From positions 186,001-250,000 of the forward strand of contig NZ_JACWUO010000006.1 in assembly GCF_020857975.1 (NCBI RefSeq): a stretch of 64,000 bases of DNA, read 5' to 3'. The DNA is from Stenotrophomonas rhizophila. Lineage in GTDB: Bacteria > Pseudomonadota > Gammaproteobacteria > Xanthomonadales > Xanthomonadaceae. Both the position numbers and the translations under genes were made by a program. The notes beneath the pieces were generated by a model. That model ran no database searches, was not told where the DNA came from, and saw only the letters and a list, made by a program, of their open reading frames with translations. Shown here one piece after another: positions 47,201 to 55,421 of this stretch (its first letter is position 1; each line of letters starts with the position of its first letter).

Positions 47201-49293
47201 TGCAGCCCGGAATCGGCGGTCGCGCTCAACGTCGGCGTGGTGCCGAAGTTCTGCACGCCGGGATTGCCGAAGGTGATGGTCTGCGCGGCGGCCGGAATGA
47301 TCGCGTTGGAGGCTGCCGATGCCGCACCGGTACCGATCGCGTTGGTGGCGGTCACGGTGAAGGTATAGGCGGTACCGTTGTTGAGGCCGGTCACGGTCAG
47401 CGGCGAGGAAGTCCCCGTGCCGGTCGCGCCACCCGGGCTGGCGGTGGTCGTGTAGGTGGTGATGTTCGTACCGCCGTTGCTGGCCGGCGCGGTGAAGGTC
47501 ACCGTCGCCTGGGTATCGCCGGCGGTGGCCGTGCCGATGGTGGGCGCATCGGGCGCGATCGCCATCACCGTGAACGTCCGGGCTTCCTGGGGGGCCGCCG
47601 AGTGCGCGATATCGCCGGCCTGGTCGGCCTGGATGGTGCAGGACCCGGCCGTGACCAGGGTCAGCGTACCGCCGCTGGTGACCGTGCAGACCCCGCTGGT
47701 GGCGGAGGTGAACGTCACCGGCAGGCCGGCGCTGCTGGTGGCGGTCAGCGTCGGCGCAGTGCCGAAGGTCTGCGTACCGGGATTGACGAAGGTGATGGCC
47801 TGGGCCGCCTTGGGCGTGGCCGACGCCGATGGCGTCGAGGTCGCGCCGGTACCGATCGTGTTGGTGGCGGTGACGGTGAAGGTATAGGCGGTGCCGTTGG
47901 TCAGGCCGCTGACCACCAGCGGGGAGCCAGCGCCGGTAGCGGTCAGTGCGCCCGGGGAGGACGTTACCGTGTAGCTGGTGATCGCCGAGCCGCCATTGCT
48001 GGCCGGTGCCGTGAACGCTACCGAGACTTCGCCATCGCCGGCGGTGGGGACGCCGATGGTCGGCGCGCCAGGCGCGGTCGGCACGGCCACGGTGTGCGCC
48101 GCGCCGCTGCTGTAGGCGGCGACGTTGCCGTTGCCCACGCTGTCGCTGATGCCCGATGCGGCCTTGAGGTCCAGCCGCAGGGTTCCATTGCCGCTGATCC
48201 CATCCACGGTAGCGCTGAGCACACTGCTGCCCGCACCGCTGATGGCGCTGATCGTGCCGGCCGCCGAGCCGGTGGTGGTCAGGCTGAAGTCGGCGGTCGA
48301 GGCGTTGACCACCGGCTCACTGAAGGTCACCAGGTAGGTCACGCTGGTGGCGGTCGCCGCCGGCGAGCCGCTCAGCGTGACGCTGCTGACGCTGGGAGCG
48401 AGGTCGTCGACGACGGTGATGCTGAAGGCCTTCTCGAAAACGGCGCTGTTTTCATCGGTGCTGCGCACCCGGACCGAGTAGGTGCCCGCTGCCAATGCTG
48501 CGGGATTGCTGGCACGCAGGCTGTTGCCGCTGAGATTGAAGCTGGCGTTGTTGGTGTCGCCGGCACCGGCGACCAGTGCATAGCTGAAGGTGCTGCCGAT
48601 GTCCGGATCGGTGCTGGTCAATGTGCCCACGGTGGCATTGGCGTCGGCGCTCTGGTTGACCGTGCTGGCCGACAGGGTAATGTTGGTCGGGGCGCTGTTG
48701 GGCACCTCCACCTGCAGGTCGTTGATCGAATGCCAGGTGTGCTGGTTGGCATTGACGCCGGGGGAGGTCATCAGCACCCGCACTTCGTCCACGTTGTCGA
48801 AGGCCGCCGGCAGTGTCACCGGTACCGGCCCGTAGAACGGTTGGGTGAACGAGCGGGTGGCGCCGGCCACGGGGCTGCCACTGCGGTACCCGCGTGCCTG
48901 GTACGTGCTGTTGTCGGCCTCGCCCCAATTGATGTACACGAAGGACTTGAGCGAGAACGGCCGGCCGGTGGCCGATTTGACCACCATCGCCAGCCGTCCG
49001 TTGATGTCCTGGTCGTGGGTGAGCGCACCGAAAGTCGCATCGCCGGTACCGAAAAATCCGTCGTCCCGATAGGCGATGAGGCCGACCGGCGTGCTGCCGT
49101 CGACGTCGCTGTTCATCAGCTGCAGGGTCAGGCCCGGCAGCGGCTGGGAGCCGCCCTGGCCACTCAGCACGACGCCGCCGGGCCAGTTGCCGGAGGTGAA
49201 CTTCACCTGCGCGGCCTGCACCGACCAGGTGGAAACGAGCAGCAGGCAGGCCAGCGCCCGCAGCAGCGGACGGGCAAATGATGATGCGGACAT
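44287..49293 (-). CDS. Giant autotransporter with Ig/fibronectin-like repeats
   Basis: 1668 residues. Signal peptide (RPLLRALACLLLVSTWSVQA), then a region rich in beta-sandwich repeats: cadherin-like (NITLSASTVNQSADANATVG), fibronectin-III units (PGAPTIGVPTAGDGEVSVAF, with SNGGSAITSYTVTSSPG), and putative-Ig units (GLPVTFTSATSGVCTVTSGG), each with a V-C-x-V/I Cys pair pattern. A C-terminal autotransporter beta-barrel lies at about 1350-1625 (GWGLWASGSASFGDGDRRSS to SVGLRVSYG). The passenger is probably exported to the surface, as an adhesin or structural protein. Odd: after the last beta strand the frame runs on for about 42 residues (GSTAGAAAIDSDGAAPADAA and two Cys), although autotransporters normally end on an aromatic residue at the last strand. 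Confidence 0.85.
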   Translation of the reverse strand: MSASSFARPLLRALACLLLVSTWSVQAAQVKFTSGNWPGGVVLSGQGGSQPLPGLTLQLMNSDVDGSTPVGLIAYRDDGFFGTGDATFGALTHDQDINGRLAMVVKSATGRPFSLKSFVYINWGEADNSTYQARGYRSGSPVAGATRSFTQPFYGPVPVTLPAAFDNVDEVRVLMTSPGVNANQHTWHSINDLQVEVPNSAPTNITLSASTVNQSADANATVGTLTSTDPDIGSTFSYALVAGAGDTNNASFNLSGNSLRASNPAALAAGTYSVRVRSTDENSAVFEKAFSITVVDDLAPSVSSVTLSGSPAATATSVTYLVTFSEPVVNASTADFSLTTTGSAAGTISAISGAGSSVLSATVDGISGNGTLRLDLKAASGISDSVGNGNVAAYSSGAAHTVAVPTAPGAPTIGVPTAGDGEVSVAFTAPASNGGSAITSYTVTSSPGALTATGAGSPLVVSGLTNGTAYTFTVTATNTIGTGATSTPSASATPKAAQAITFVNPGTQTFGTAPTLTATSSAGLPVTFTSATSGVCTVTSGGTLTLVTAGSCTIQADQAGDIAHSAAPQEARTFTVMAIAPDAPTIGTATAGDTQATVTFTAPASNGGTNITTYTTTASPGGATGTGTSSPLTVTGLNNGTAYTFTVTATNAIGTGAASAASNAIIPAAAQTITFGNPGVQNFGTTPTLSATADSGLQVAFTSSTTGVCAITSGGLLSFISIGSCTINADQAGDNSFLAAPTVSRTFTVNAVVPGAPVIGIARPSGTGEIEVAFTAPSFTGGAAISSYTVTANPGGVHVNGTGSPLRVSGLTVGQAYTFTATATSSAGTGPASAASNSVLAADAIVALPSSASVAYGIASPIPLSIGGAASSVSVTTAASHGTVVANGLTITYTPTAGYAGADSFAFTASDGAMTSAPATVSITVGAPTIAVTPAGLPGGTAGSAYPHTLSATGGAAPYTYVVVGVLPSGITLSSGGVFSGTPTVEGNYSFSVRATDSSTGDGPFTGIANYTLAVAAPQIAFALTSLPQAFTASGYNQRLQVTGGAAPYTFAISGGALPAGLGLASDGLLSGTATAAGSYAFDVTATDANNFTATQSYTLVVIEAVQQISAFVADPGAPTYSVDGRFAVSASGGASGNAVVFASTTPAVCRVEGSSVVMLSAGRCSLTANQAGNAQYQAAAQAVLEVDITAAVPVLQWPQELQKLYGEAAFDLVEPVSPSRGGFSYSSNAPAVASVQGRTVTLHGQGVAIITVTQAAAGGFSTGTAQLRLSVTQRPDPTRDPGVVAGVQAQVDASVRFASAQQSNIRDRLRQVRSGDNGSSNQLALGYAGGRDRPSLALPLAPLQQAPWPSLPTGWGLWASGSASFGDGDRRSSYVFHTDGITLGLDRAIGQNLLFGVAASLARNDSAMDGSDSRVEGRQHSLAAYGLWRAGEHLFVDGVIAGGALDFDTRRWSNDVDAFGHGSRDGDQWFGSLAFGYEHRNAGMTLTGYGRVEASRTTLDAYRETGLDLYDLHYRRQVVRNSAVALGLEGAYLPGDGESRIRPFWSIEYRQAIEDKGQAYLNYVVGPRAQDYRLDLQSYNDNALSIAAGMDVRLQRGWLLSLLLGHEQTRGSSRASSVGLRVSYGAAGSTAGAAAIDSDGAAPADAATGNGQRCNPRRCPPHANAAR

Positions 49294-49780
49294 GCGATCC
49301 CCCTGAATCCATCCACGAGTGACACCGGGCAGACCGTGCGCACGCGCGCACCGCCGACATCGGTTTCCTGTTTACGTCTGTGTCTTACGTCTGTGCAGGC
49401 ACCGACCGGAAGGCCGGTGCCTGGTGTGCGCCCAACGGTGCCGCCCCGACCGTGCCCAGGCACGGGTGTCTCCCCTGCGATCCGCCGCTGGCGGGTCGCG
49501 ATGGCCGGATTCTATCGGGTTTATGCCGCTTGCCAATCAATCACGCAGCGCGGCGGCGGCGGCGCGGCCGGCCGGATCGCGGCAGGCGTGTCGATGCAAG
49601 CGCCGTGCCAGTTGCCTGCCGGCGCCCGCTCTCAGCGGCTGTAACCATGCCTGGCGCGGCTCCCGCGCCGGGCCGCAGCGCCAGGCATTGGGCGGACCGG
49701 TTGTGGCCGAACGTGCCGCAGCGCAGCACTGCGGCGCGCCGTTGTGGCATCAAGTTCAGCCCGATTGTCTGGATGATGCC
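49294..49780. other. Gene-free stretch between the autotransporter and the histone-like gene
   Basis: About 490 bp without a convincing gene. Visible: an 11-bp direct repeat TTACGTCTGTG at 49372 and 49385 (13 bp apart), then a hairpin with arms GGCACCG/CGGTGCC (49398-49421). These lie about 80-130 bp before the autotransporter start on its upstream side and may belong to its control region. The rest (49430-49780) shows nothing recognisable. Confidence 0.5.
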
Positions 49781-50230
49781 TTACTTGGCCGGTTTCCGGG
49801 CGGTCTTCTTTGCCGCCTTTTTGGTGGCCTTCTTCGTGGCTTTTTTGGCAGCGGTTTTTTTCGTCGCTTTTTTCGTCGCCTTCTTTGCCGCTTTCCGGGC
49901 CGGCGCATTCTTCGCTGCCTCTTTCGCGGTTTTCCTGGCGGCGGTTTTCTTGGCCGCCTTCTTCGTCGCGGCTTTCTTCGCGGTTTTCTTCGTGGCCTTC
50001 TTGGTGGATTTCTTGGCGCCCTTCTTCGTGGCCTTTTTTGCTGCAGCCTTCTTCGTCGTTTTCTTCGCCGCGCCACGCTTCCTGCCGCCACCGTCCTGCT
50101 TGTTCACGGTGGCCCAGGCGATCCGTTCGGCCGCCGCTTCACTGCGGCCCTGTTCCTTCTCGCTTTCCTCGATGTGCTCGGCCTGGCGCTTCTGCTTGTC
50201 GGTATAGCTGGACTTGTCACCACGGGGCAT
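49781..50230 (-). CDS. Lysine/alanine-rich histone H1-like protein
   Basis: 149 residues. The first 50 (MPRGDKSSYTDKQKRQAEHI, then ESEKEQGRSEAAAERIAWAT and VNKQDGGG) form a conserved small helical head found in proteins annotated as plasmid-stabilisation or Rho-associated. From residue 53 the chain is a low-complexity tail of KKA/KKT/TKK units (AKKTTKKAAAKKATKKGAKK), as in bacterial histone H1 analogues such as AlgP/Hc1. It is expected to bind DNA non-specifically. The repetitive DNA may vary in length between strains. It lies 33 bp downstream of katE's stop on the same strand, so it may be co-expressed in stationary phase. Confidence 0.8.
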   Translation of the reverse strand: MPRGDKSSYTDKQKRQAEHIEESEKEQGRSEAAAERIAWATVNKQDGGGRKRGAAKKTTKKAAAKKATKKGAKKSTKKATKKTAKKAATKKAAKKTAARKTAKEAAKNAPARKAAKKATKKATKKTAAKKATKKATKKAAKKTARKPAK

Positions 50231-50263
50231 GGGAGCTCTCCTGTCTGTACGGAGGGAAGGGGA

Positions 50264-52366
50264 TCACGCCAGCGTGCGCACCTTGGGTTCGCGCGCCCAC
50301 TGGCGGGTAGCGGCGGCGGCCAGGAAGTCCTTGGCAGCATCGGCATCCACCACGCCGGCATCGTTGCCCACCCGGGCCGCCTTGAGCAGTGGCTGCGCGC
50401 CATCGTCGGCGGCGATGGCCTTCAGGTGCGCCCACGCCTGGGCCACGAAGTCCACGGCCGCGGTGTCCTTCAGCAGGCGTTTGCCGGCCTCGCTGCCCAG
50501 CACCACGGCGACCGCGTCGAACAGCACCGACGGCGTGCCCGCCAGTTGCCCGTCGGCGGCCAGCAGGGTGCCGTCGCTCAGCGTGCCGCCACCGAGCTTG
50601 GGGGCGACCAGTTTTACCGTGGCCCCGGCCTTGCCGGCAGCCTTGCGCAGGCGGTCGATCCGCCCCGCATCGGAGCCTTCGTCGAACAGGATGCCGATGC
50701 AGCGGCCCTTGAGCAGGTCCTTGCCGCGGCCGATCACGCGCACTTCCGGCGCGGCGGGCAACGCCTGCGCCGGGGTGGCGGTCGGTGCGGGCGCGGGCAG
50801 GGTGGGCATGGCCAGCCCGGCGGCAACGCGCTCGGCCAGCGATTGGTCGATGTTGCGCAGGTGGCTGACCGTGCGCTCGCGCACCTTGGCCGTTTCCACC
50901 TTGGACAGTTCAAATACCAGCGCCGAGGCCAAATGCGCCTGCTCCGGGGCCTCCAGGCTGCGGAAGAACATCCGCGCCTGGCTGTAGTGGTCGGCAAAGC
51001 TCGCCGCGCGCACGCGGCCCTTGCGCCCGTCATCGGGCGCGGTGGCATGACTGGGGAAGCCATCCACGGTCTCGCGCGGGCTGTCGTCCTGCAGCGAACT
51101 GGGGTCGTAGGCCACCCGGCCCTTGGGCACGCCCATCTGCATGTGGCCGTCGCGCTGGTGGTTGGCGAACGGGCACTTGGGCGCATTGACCGGGATCTGG
51201 TGGAAATTGGGCCCGCCCAGGCGGCTGAGCTGGGTGTCCAGATACGAGAACAGCCGCCCCTGCAGCAGCGGGTCGTTGCTGAAGTCGATGCCCGGCGGCA
51301 CGTTGGCCGGGCAGTAGGCCACCTGCTCGGTTTCGGCGAAGAAGTTGTCCGGCCAGCGGTCCAGCACCATCCGCCCGATCACGGTCAGCGGAACCAGCGA
51401 TTCGGGAATGATCTTGGTCGGGTCCAGGTGGTCGAAGGGAAACGCCTCGGCCTGTTCTTCGGTGAACAGCTGCACGGCCAGTTCCCATTCGGGGAAATCG
51501 CCGCCGGTGATCGCCTCGAACAGGTCGCGGCGGTGGAAATCGTTGTCGGCGCCCTGCAGCTTCACCGCTTCGTCCCACACCGTGGACTGGATGCCCAGCT
51601 TGGGGCGCCAGTGGAACTTGACGAAGGTCGATCGTCCGTCTTCATCGAGCAGGCGGAAGCTGTGGATGCCGAAGCCTTCGATCATGCGCAGTGAGCGCGG
51701 AATGGCGCGGTCGCTCATTGCCCACATGATCATGTGCATGGATTCGGGCATCAACGACACGAAGTCCCAGAACGTGTCGTGCGCGCTGGCCGCCTGCGGG
51801 AAGGCGCGGTCCGGTTCCATCTTCACCGCGTGGATCAGGTCGGGGAACTTGATCGCGTCCTGGATGAAGAACACCGGGATGTTGTTGCCGACCAGGTCCC
51901 AGTTGCCTTCACGGGTGTAGAACTTGACCGCAAAGCCACGCACATCGCGCGGGGTGTCCACCGATCCGGCGCCGCCGGCCACGGTGGAGAACCGGGTGAA
52001 CACGGGGGTGCGCACGCCCACCTCGGTAAGCACCCGCGCTCGGGTGTAGTCCTGCAGCGAACGGGTCAGTTCGAAATAGCCGTGGGCGGCGCTGCCACGG
52101 GCATGCACGATGCGCTCGGGAATGCGCTCGTGGTCGAAGTGGGTAATTTTCTCGCGCAGGATGAAATCTTCCAGCAGGGTCGGCCCGCGCGGCGTGGCGC
52201 GCAGCGAATTCTGGTTGTCGGCAACCGCAATGCCCTGGTTGGTGGTCAGTACCGGATGGCTGCCGCCGGCATGCTGGTGCAGCTCATCGCCCTGGCCCTG
52301 GTCGTGGCCCTGGTCGTGGCGGTCGGCGGGGGCGGACGGGCGTTTGCGGGGCTTGCTGGTGGCCAT
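50264..52366 (-). CDS. katE: Large-subunit catalase HPII
   Basis: 700 residues, typical of the large clade-2 monofunctional catalases. It destroys H2O2 in the cytoplasm and is usually stationary-phase induced. Landmarks: [15 protein letters not shown] with the distal catalytic His; [38 protein letters not shown] with the conserved Asn/Phe heme pocket; the proximal heme-ligand Tyr in [14 protein letters not shown]; and a C-terminal flavodoxin/PfpI-like domain (about 555-700, [20 protein letters not shown]) as in E. coli KatE. ATG 52366 is favoured; an upstream in-frame start adds 50 non-conserved residues. It is divergent from the PAS/AraC regulator. Confidence 0.95.
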   Translation of the reverse strand: MATSKPRKRPSAPADRHDQGHDQGQGDELHQHAGGSHPVLTTNQGIAVADNQNSLRATPRGPTLLEDFILREKITHFDHERIPERIVHARGSAAHGYFELTRSLQDYTRARVLTEVGVRTPVFTRFSTVAGGAGSVDTPRDVRGFAVKFYTREGNWDLVGNNIPVFFIQDAIKFPDLIHAVKMEPDRAFPQAASAHDTFWDFVSLMPESMHMIMWAMSDRAIPRSLRMIEGFGIHSFRLLDEDGRSTFVKFHWRPKLGIQSTVWDEAVKLQGADNDFHRRDLFEAITGGDFPEWELAVQLFTEEQAEAFPFDHLDPTKIIPESLVPLTVIGRMVLDRWPDNFFAETEQVAYCPANVPPGIDFSNDPLLQGRLFSYLDTQLSRLGGPNFHQIPVNAPKCPFANHQRDGHMQMGVPKGRVAYDPSSLQDDSPRETVDGFPSHATAPDDGRKGRVRAASFADHYSQARMFFRSLEAPEQAHLASALVFELSKVETAKVRERTVSHLRNIDQSLAERVAAGLAMPTLPAPAPTATPAQALPAAPEVRVIGRGKDLLKGRCIGILFDEGSDAGRIDRLRKAAGKAGATVKLVAPKLGGGTLSDGTLLAADGQLAGTPSVLFDAVAVVLGSEAGKRLLKDTAAVDFVAQAWAHLKAIAADDGAQPLLKAARVGNDAGVVDADAAKDFLAAAATRQWAREPKVRTLA

Positions 52367-52533
52367 GGGGCGACTCCGGGCTGGCGATGAGGCGATACCG
52401 CCCACCCTGGCAGGGGGGGCGTTAATCGGCGGTCGGAAAACCTGCCCGGGCATCCACCCGCGCTTCACATGCGGCGCCCGGGCGGCGGCGGGGCGGTATC
52501 CTTGCCGGGTCTCCACTGCTCGCCGGCCGCCGC

Positions 52534-53244
52534 ATGCGCGTTGAACCTGCCGACATCGAAGCCCTGTTTGATGCGATCCCGGACGTGCTGTTCTTCATGA
52601 AGGACTGCCAGGGCCGCTACACGCATATCAACCAGACCATGCTGCGCCGGCTCGGGCTGAAGTCGCGCAAGGAGGTGATCGGGCGCACCGCGGCGGAGAT
52701 CTACCCGACCGGGCTGGGCGCCGACTACGCCTCGCAGGACGAGCAGGTACTGGCCGGGCGGGTGATCGAGAACCTGATGGAACTGCACCTGTTCGCCAAC
52801 CGCGAACCGGGCTGGTGCCTGACCTGCAAGCGGCCGTTACTGGTCGATGGCCAAGTCGCCGGCCTGATCGGGATTTCGCGCGACCTCGGCCAGAAGGACA
52901 GCCTGGGCGCCCAGTACGAGCAGCTGCGGCTGGCGCTGGCGCATCTGAACGCACATTACGCCGAGAACGTGCGCATGCAGACCCTGCTGGACATCACCGG
53001 GTTTTCACTGTCCAAGCTGGAGCGCACCTTCCGCCGGGTGTTCCAGATGACCCCGCAGCAGGTGCTCACCCGCCTGCGCATCCAGATGGCGGTACACCTG
53101 CTGCATGGCCCGGACAGCATCGCCAGCATCGGCCAGGCCTGCGGTTTCACCGACCAGAGCGCGTTCACCCGCAAGTTCAAGGCCGAGGTCGGGGTGTCCC
53201 CGCGCGGCTACCGGGCCCAGATCGGCGAGCGCGCCGGCCCCTGA
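52534..53244 (+). CDS. PAS-domain AraC-family transcription regulator
   Basis: 236 residues. N-terminal PAS domain (about 5-115, ALFDAIPDVLFFMKDCQGRY, with IGRTAAEIYPTGLGADYASQ) and a C-terminal AraC HTH pair (about 135-232, LLDITGFSLSKLERTFRRVF, then ASIGQACGFTDQSAFTRKFK). This is the shape of regulators that use a PAS sensor to control nearby catabolic or transport genes. The amino-acid permease begins 82 bp downstream on the same strand, so it is the probable target. Ligand unknown. It is divergent from katE. Confidence 0.87.
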   Translation: MRVEPADIEALFDAIPDVLFFMKDCQGRYTHINQTMLRRLGLKSRKEVIGRTAAEIYPTGLGADYASQDEQVLAGRVIENLMELHLFANREPGWCLTCKRPLLVDGQVAGLIGISRDLGQKDSLGAQYEQLRLALAHLNAHYAENVRMQTLLDITGFSLSKLERTFRRVFQMTPQQVLTRLRIQMAVHLLHGPDSIASIGQACGFTDQSAFTRKFKAEVGVSPRGYRAQIGERAGP

Positions 53245-53325
53245 GCCGGGCCGGCGCGGGTGGCCTATGCCGCGGGCCGGCCGAACAGGTATCGTGTCGC
53301 ACCTGTTGCCCGCCAAGCGATTCCG

Positions 53326-54708
53326 ATGCCCGCATCCCAGACTCCGACGCCAGCCGCTGCCCGCCTGGGCCATGCCCTCAAGCCCCGCCAGCTGATCATG
53401 ATGGGTCTGGGCAGCGCGATCGGCGCCGGCCTGTTCCTGGGCTCGGGGGTGGGCGTGCACGCTGCCGGCCCGGCGGTGCTGCTGTCCTACCTGGTGGCCG
53501 GCGCGCTGGTGATCATCGTGATGAACGCGCTGGGCGAAATGGCCGCGGCCAAGCCGACCAGTGGCGCGTTCTCGGTGTATGCCGCCGATGCCATGGGCGC
53601 CACCGCGGGGGCCACGGTAGGTTGGTTGTGGTGGGTGCAGCTGGTGATCGTGATCGCCGCCGAAGCGGTCGGTGCGGCCGGGCTGCTGGCCACGGTGTGG
53701 CCGGCGGTGCCGGTACCGATGGCGGCGCTGGCCTTCATGCTGTTCTTCACCGCGATCAACCTGCTGGGCGTGAAGAACTTCGGCGAGTTCGAGTTCTGGT
53801 TCGCCATCCTCAAGGTGGTGGCGATCGTCGGCTTCATCCTGATCGGCGTGGCGCTGTTGATGGGCTGGTTGCCCGACGTCGCGTCGCCGGGCCTGCGCAA
53901 CTTCACCGAGCATGGCGGCTTCGCGCCCAAGGGGCTGGCCGGGGTGGGGGCGGCGCTGCTGGTGGTGGTGTTCGCCTTTGGCGGCACCGAGATCGTGGCG
54001 GTGGCGGCGGCCGAAACCGAAGACCCCGAGCGCAGCATCGCGCGGGCGATCCGCACGGTGGCCTGGCGCATCCTGGTGTTCTACATCGGTTCGCTGAGCG
54101 TGATCATCGCGGTGGTGCCGTGGACCAGCGAGGCGCTGAAGTCGCCGTTCGCCGCAGTGCTGCAGGTGGCCAATATTCCCGGCGCGGCCACGGCGATCAC
54201 GCTGATCGCGGTGATCGCGCTGCTGTCGGCGCTCAATGCCAACCTGTATGGCGCCTCGCGGATGATGTATTCGCTGGCCCAGCGCGATGAAGCGCCGGCG
54301 GTGCTGGGCTGGACCGATCCGCGCCAGGTGCCGATCATCGCGGTACTGGCCAGCGTGCTGTTCGGGTTTGCCGCCACGGTGATGGAGCTGATGTTCCCGG
54401 AGAAGGTGTTGCCGGTGCTGCTCAATATCGTCGGCTCGACCTGTCTGCTGGTGTGGACGATTTCGCTGCTGTCGCAGTTGATCCTGCGCCACCGGGCCAA
54501 CCGCGACGGCACGCGCCTGCCGTTCCGGATGGCCGGCTATCCGTACCTGACCCTGCTGGGCCTGGGCGTGCTGGCGCTGATCTTCGGCCTGCTGCTGTCC
54601 GAGACACAGACCCGCACGCAGTTCCTGTCGATGGCGGTGCTGACGGCGGTGATCGCGCTCAGCAGCGAAATCGCACGCCGCGTGCGCGCCAACCGCCAAG
54701 CAGATTGA
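53326..54708 (+). CDS. Amino-acid permease, APC superfamily (AAT type)
   Basis: 460 residues with twelve membrane helices. Characteristic helix-1 motif LIMMGLGSAIGAGLFLGSGV, then EMAAAKPTSGAFSVYAADAM, the helix-6 region VFAFGGTEIVAVAAAETEDP, and helix-8 SALNANLYGASRMMYSLAQR. It resembles the GabP/ProY group that imports proline, GABA or similar amino acids. ATG 53326 fits the family. It follows the PAS/AraC regulator; no catabolic gene is adjacent. A degenerate GTAG hairpin follows directly after the stop. Confidence 0.88.
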   Translation: MPASQTPTPAAARLGHALKPRQLIMMGLGSAIGAGLFLGSGVGVHAAGPAVLLSYLVAGALVIIVMNALGEMAAAKPTSGAFSVYAADAMGATAGATVGWLWWVQLVIVIAAEAVGAAGLLATVWPAVPVPMAALAFMLFFTAINLLGVKNFGEFEFWFAILKVVAIVGFILIGVALLMGWLPDVASPGLRNFTEHGGFAPKGLAGVGAALLVVVFAFGGTEIVAVAAAETEDPERSIARAIRTVAWRILVFYIGSLSVIIAVVPWTSEALKSPFAAVLQVANIPGAATAITLIAVIALLSALNANLYGASRMMYSLAQRDEAPAVLGWTDPRQVPIIAVLASVLFGFAATVMELMFPEKVLPVLLNIVGSTCLLVWTISLLSQLILRHRANRDGTRLPFRMAGYPYLTLLGLGVLALIFGLLLSETQTRTQFLSMAVLTAVIALSSEIARRVRANRQAD

Positions 54709-54711
54709 CCG

Positions 54712-54734
54712 GTAGAGCCGGGCAGGGCACGGCC
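54712..54734 (+). repeat. Degenerate GTAG-type hairpin
   Basis: GTAG, then AGCCGGGC with an imperfect right arm (GCACGGCC). It lies 4 bp after the permease stop. Confidence 0.5.
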
Positions 54735-54750
54735 TAAGGCACCAGCATCC

Positions 54751-55272
54751 CTAGTTCTGTCGCACCCAGGCGAACATGTGGGGTACGTAGTCCGCCTTCC
54801 CCAGCGGCACGCCATTGTGGCGCAGGATGCTATAGGCGGTGATCAGGTGGAAATAGAACTGCGGCGTGGCCCAGTATGCAGCGTACTCGCTGCCCTTCAT
54901 GTCGAAGGCAAGGTCGCCGGCCAGTTCGATCGCCACATCGCGCGAGGCGCCGGCATCGATGACCGCCGCGTCGGCAGACGCCAGCTGGTCCAGGGTCTGG
55001 TCGATCAGCGCACGCGCCTGGTCGAGGTCATCGGGTGCCTGCAGTGACGGCAGCGGCCGTCCGCTGAGCCGGCATACCGCTTCGTGCGCCTGTGTGCAGG
55101 CGAACTGCAGCTGCTTGGCCAATGGGTGCATGTCCGGCGCCAACCGCGCCGAGAGCAGGTTGCGTGGGTCATAGCCCACAGCCAGCGCGTGCGCGTCGGC
55201 CTTGTCCAGCTGGCCGCGGAGTGCGCCAAGCATCTGCGCGAAACTGCGGATGTTCATCTGATGGATCGACAT
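54751..55272 (-). CDS. DUF1993-family protein
   Basis: 173 residues, mostly helical. Landmarks: FAQMLGALRGQLDKADAHAL, LAPDMHPLAKQLQFACTQAH and YWATPQFYFHLITAYSILRH near the C-terminus with conserved His residues. This matches the DUF1993 family, which has a DinB-like four-helix fold with possible metal-binding His. No enzymatic role is known. Start ATG 55272 follows the family start. It is alone between the permease and gcvP, on the gcvP strand but separated by a terminator. Confidence 0.8.
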   Translation of the reverse strand: MSIHQMNIRSFAQMLGALRGQLDKADAHALAVGYDPRNLLSARLAPDMHPLAKQLQFACTQAHEAVCRLSGRPLPSLQAPDDLDQARALIDQTLDQLASADAAVIDAGASRDVAIELAGDLAFDMKGSEYAAYWATPQFYFHLITAYSILRHNGVPLGKADYVPHMFAWVRQN

Positions 55273-55370
55273 GATGCTTCCTTGTACGTGGGTGGGGACA
55301 GGCCGGGTGTTGGCCGTGGGCGTCGCATGATGATCGATATCGGCCAGCACCGGGTAGCACCAGGCGCTAC

Positions 55371-55396
55371 GAAAACGGCCCGCTTGCGCGGGCCGT
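55371..55396 (-). terminator. Rho-independent terminator after gcvP
   Basis: On the minus strand, ACGGCCCGC and GCGGGCCGT arms around a GCAA loop are followed by TTTTC. It is 26 bp beyond the gcvP stop. Confidence 0.85.
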
Positions 55397-55421
55397 CCGA
55401 TTGCTTCAGCGCGCTGGAGGC

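Noticed and set aside
44287..49293. Tandem repeats in the autotransporter as DNA satellites
   Set aside because: The repetition is at protein level (Ig/FN3 domains) with diverged codons, so it is domain duplication, not a satellite.
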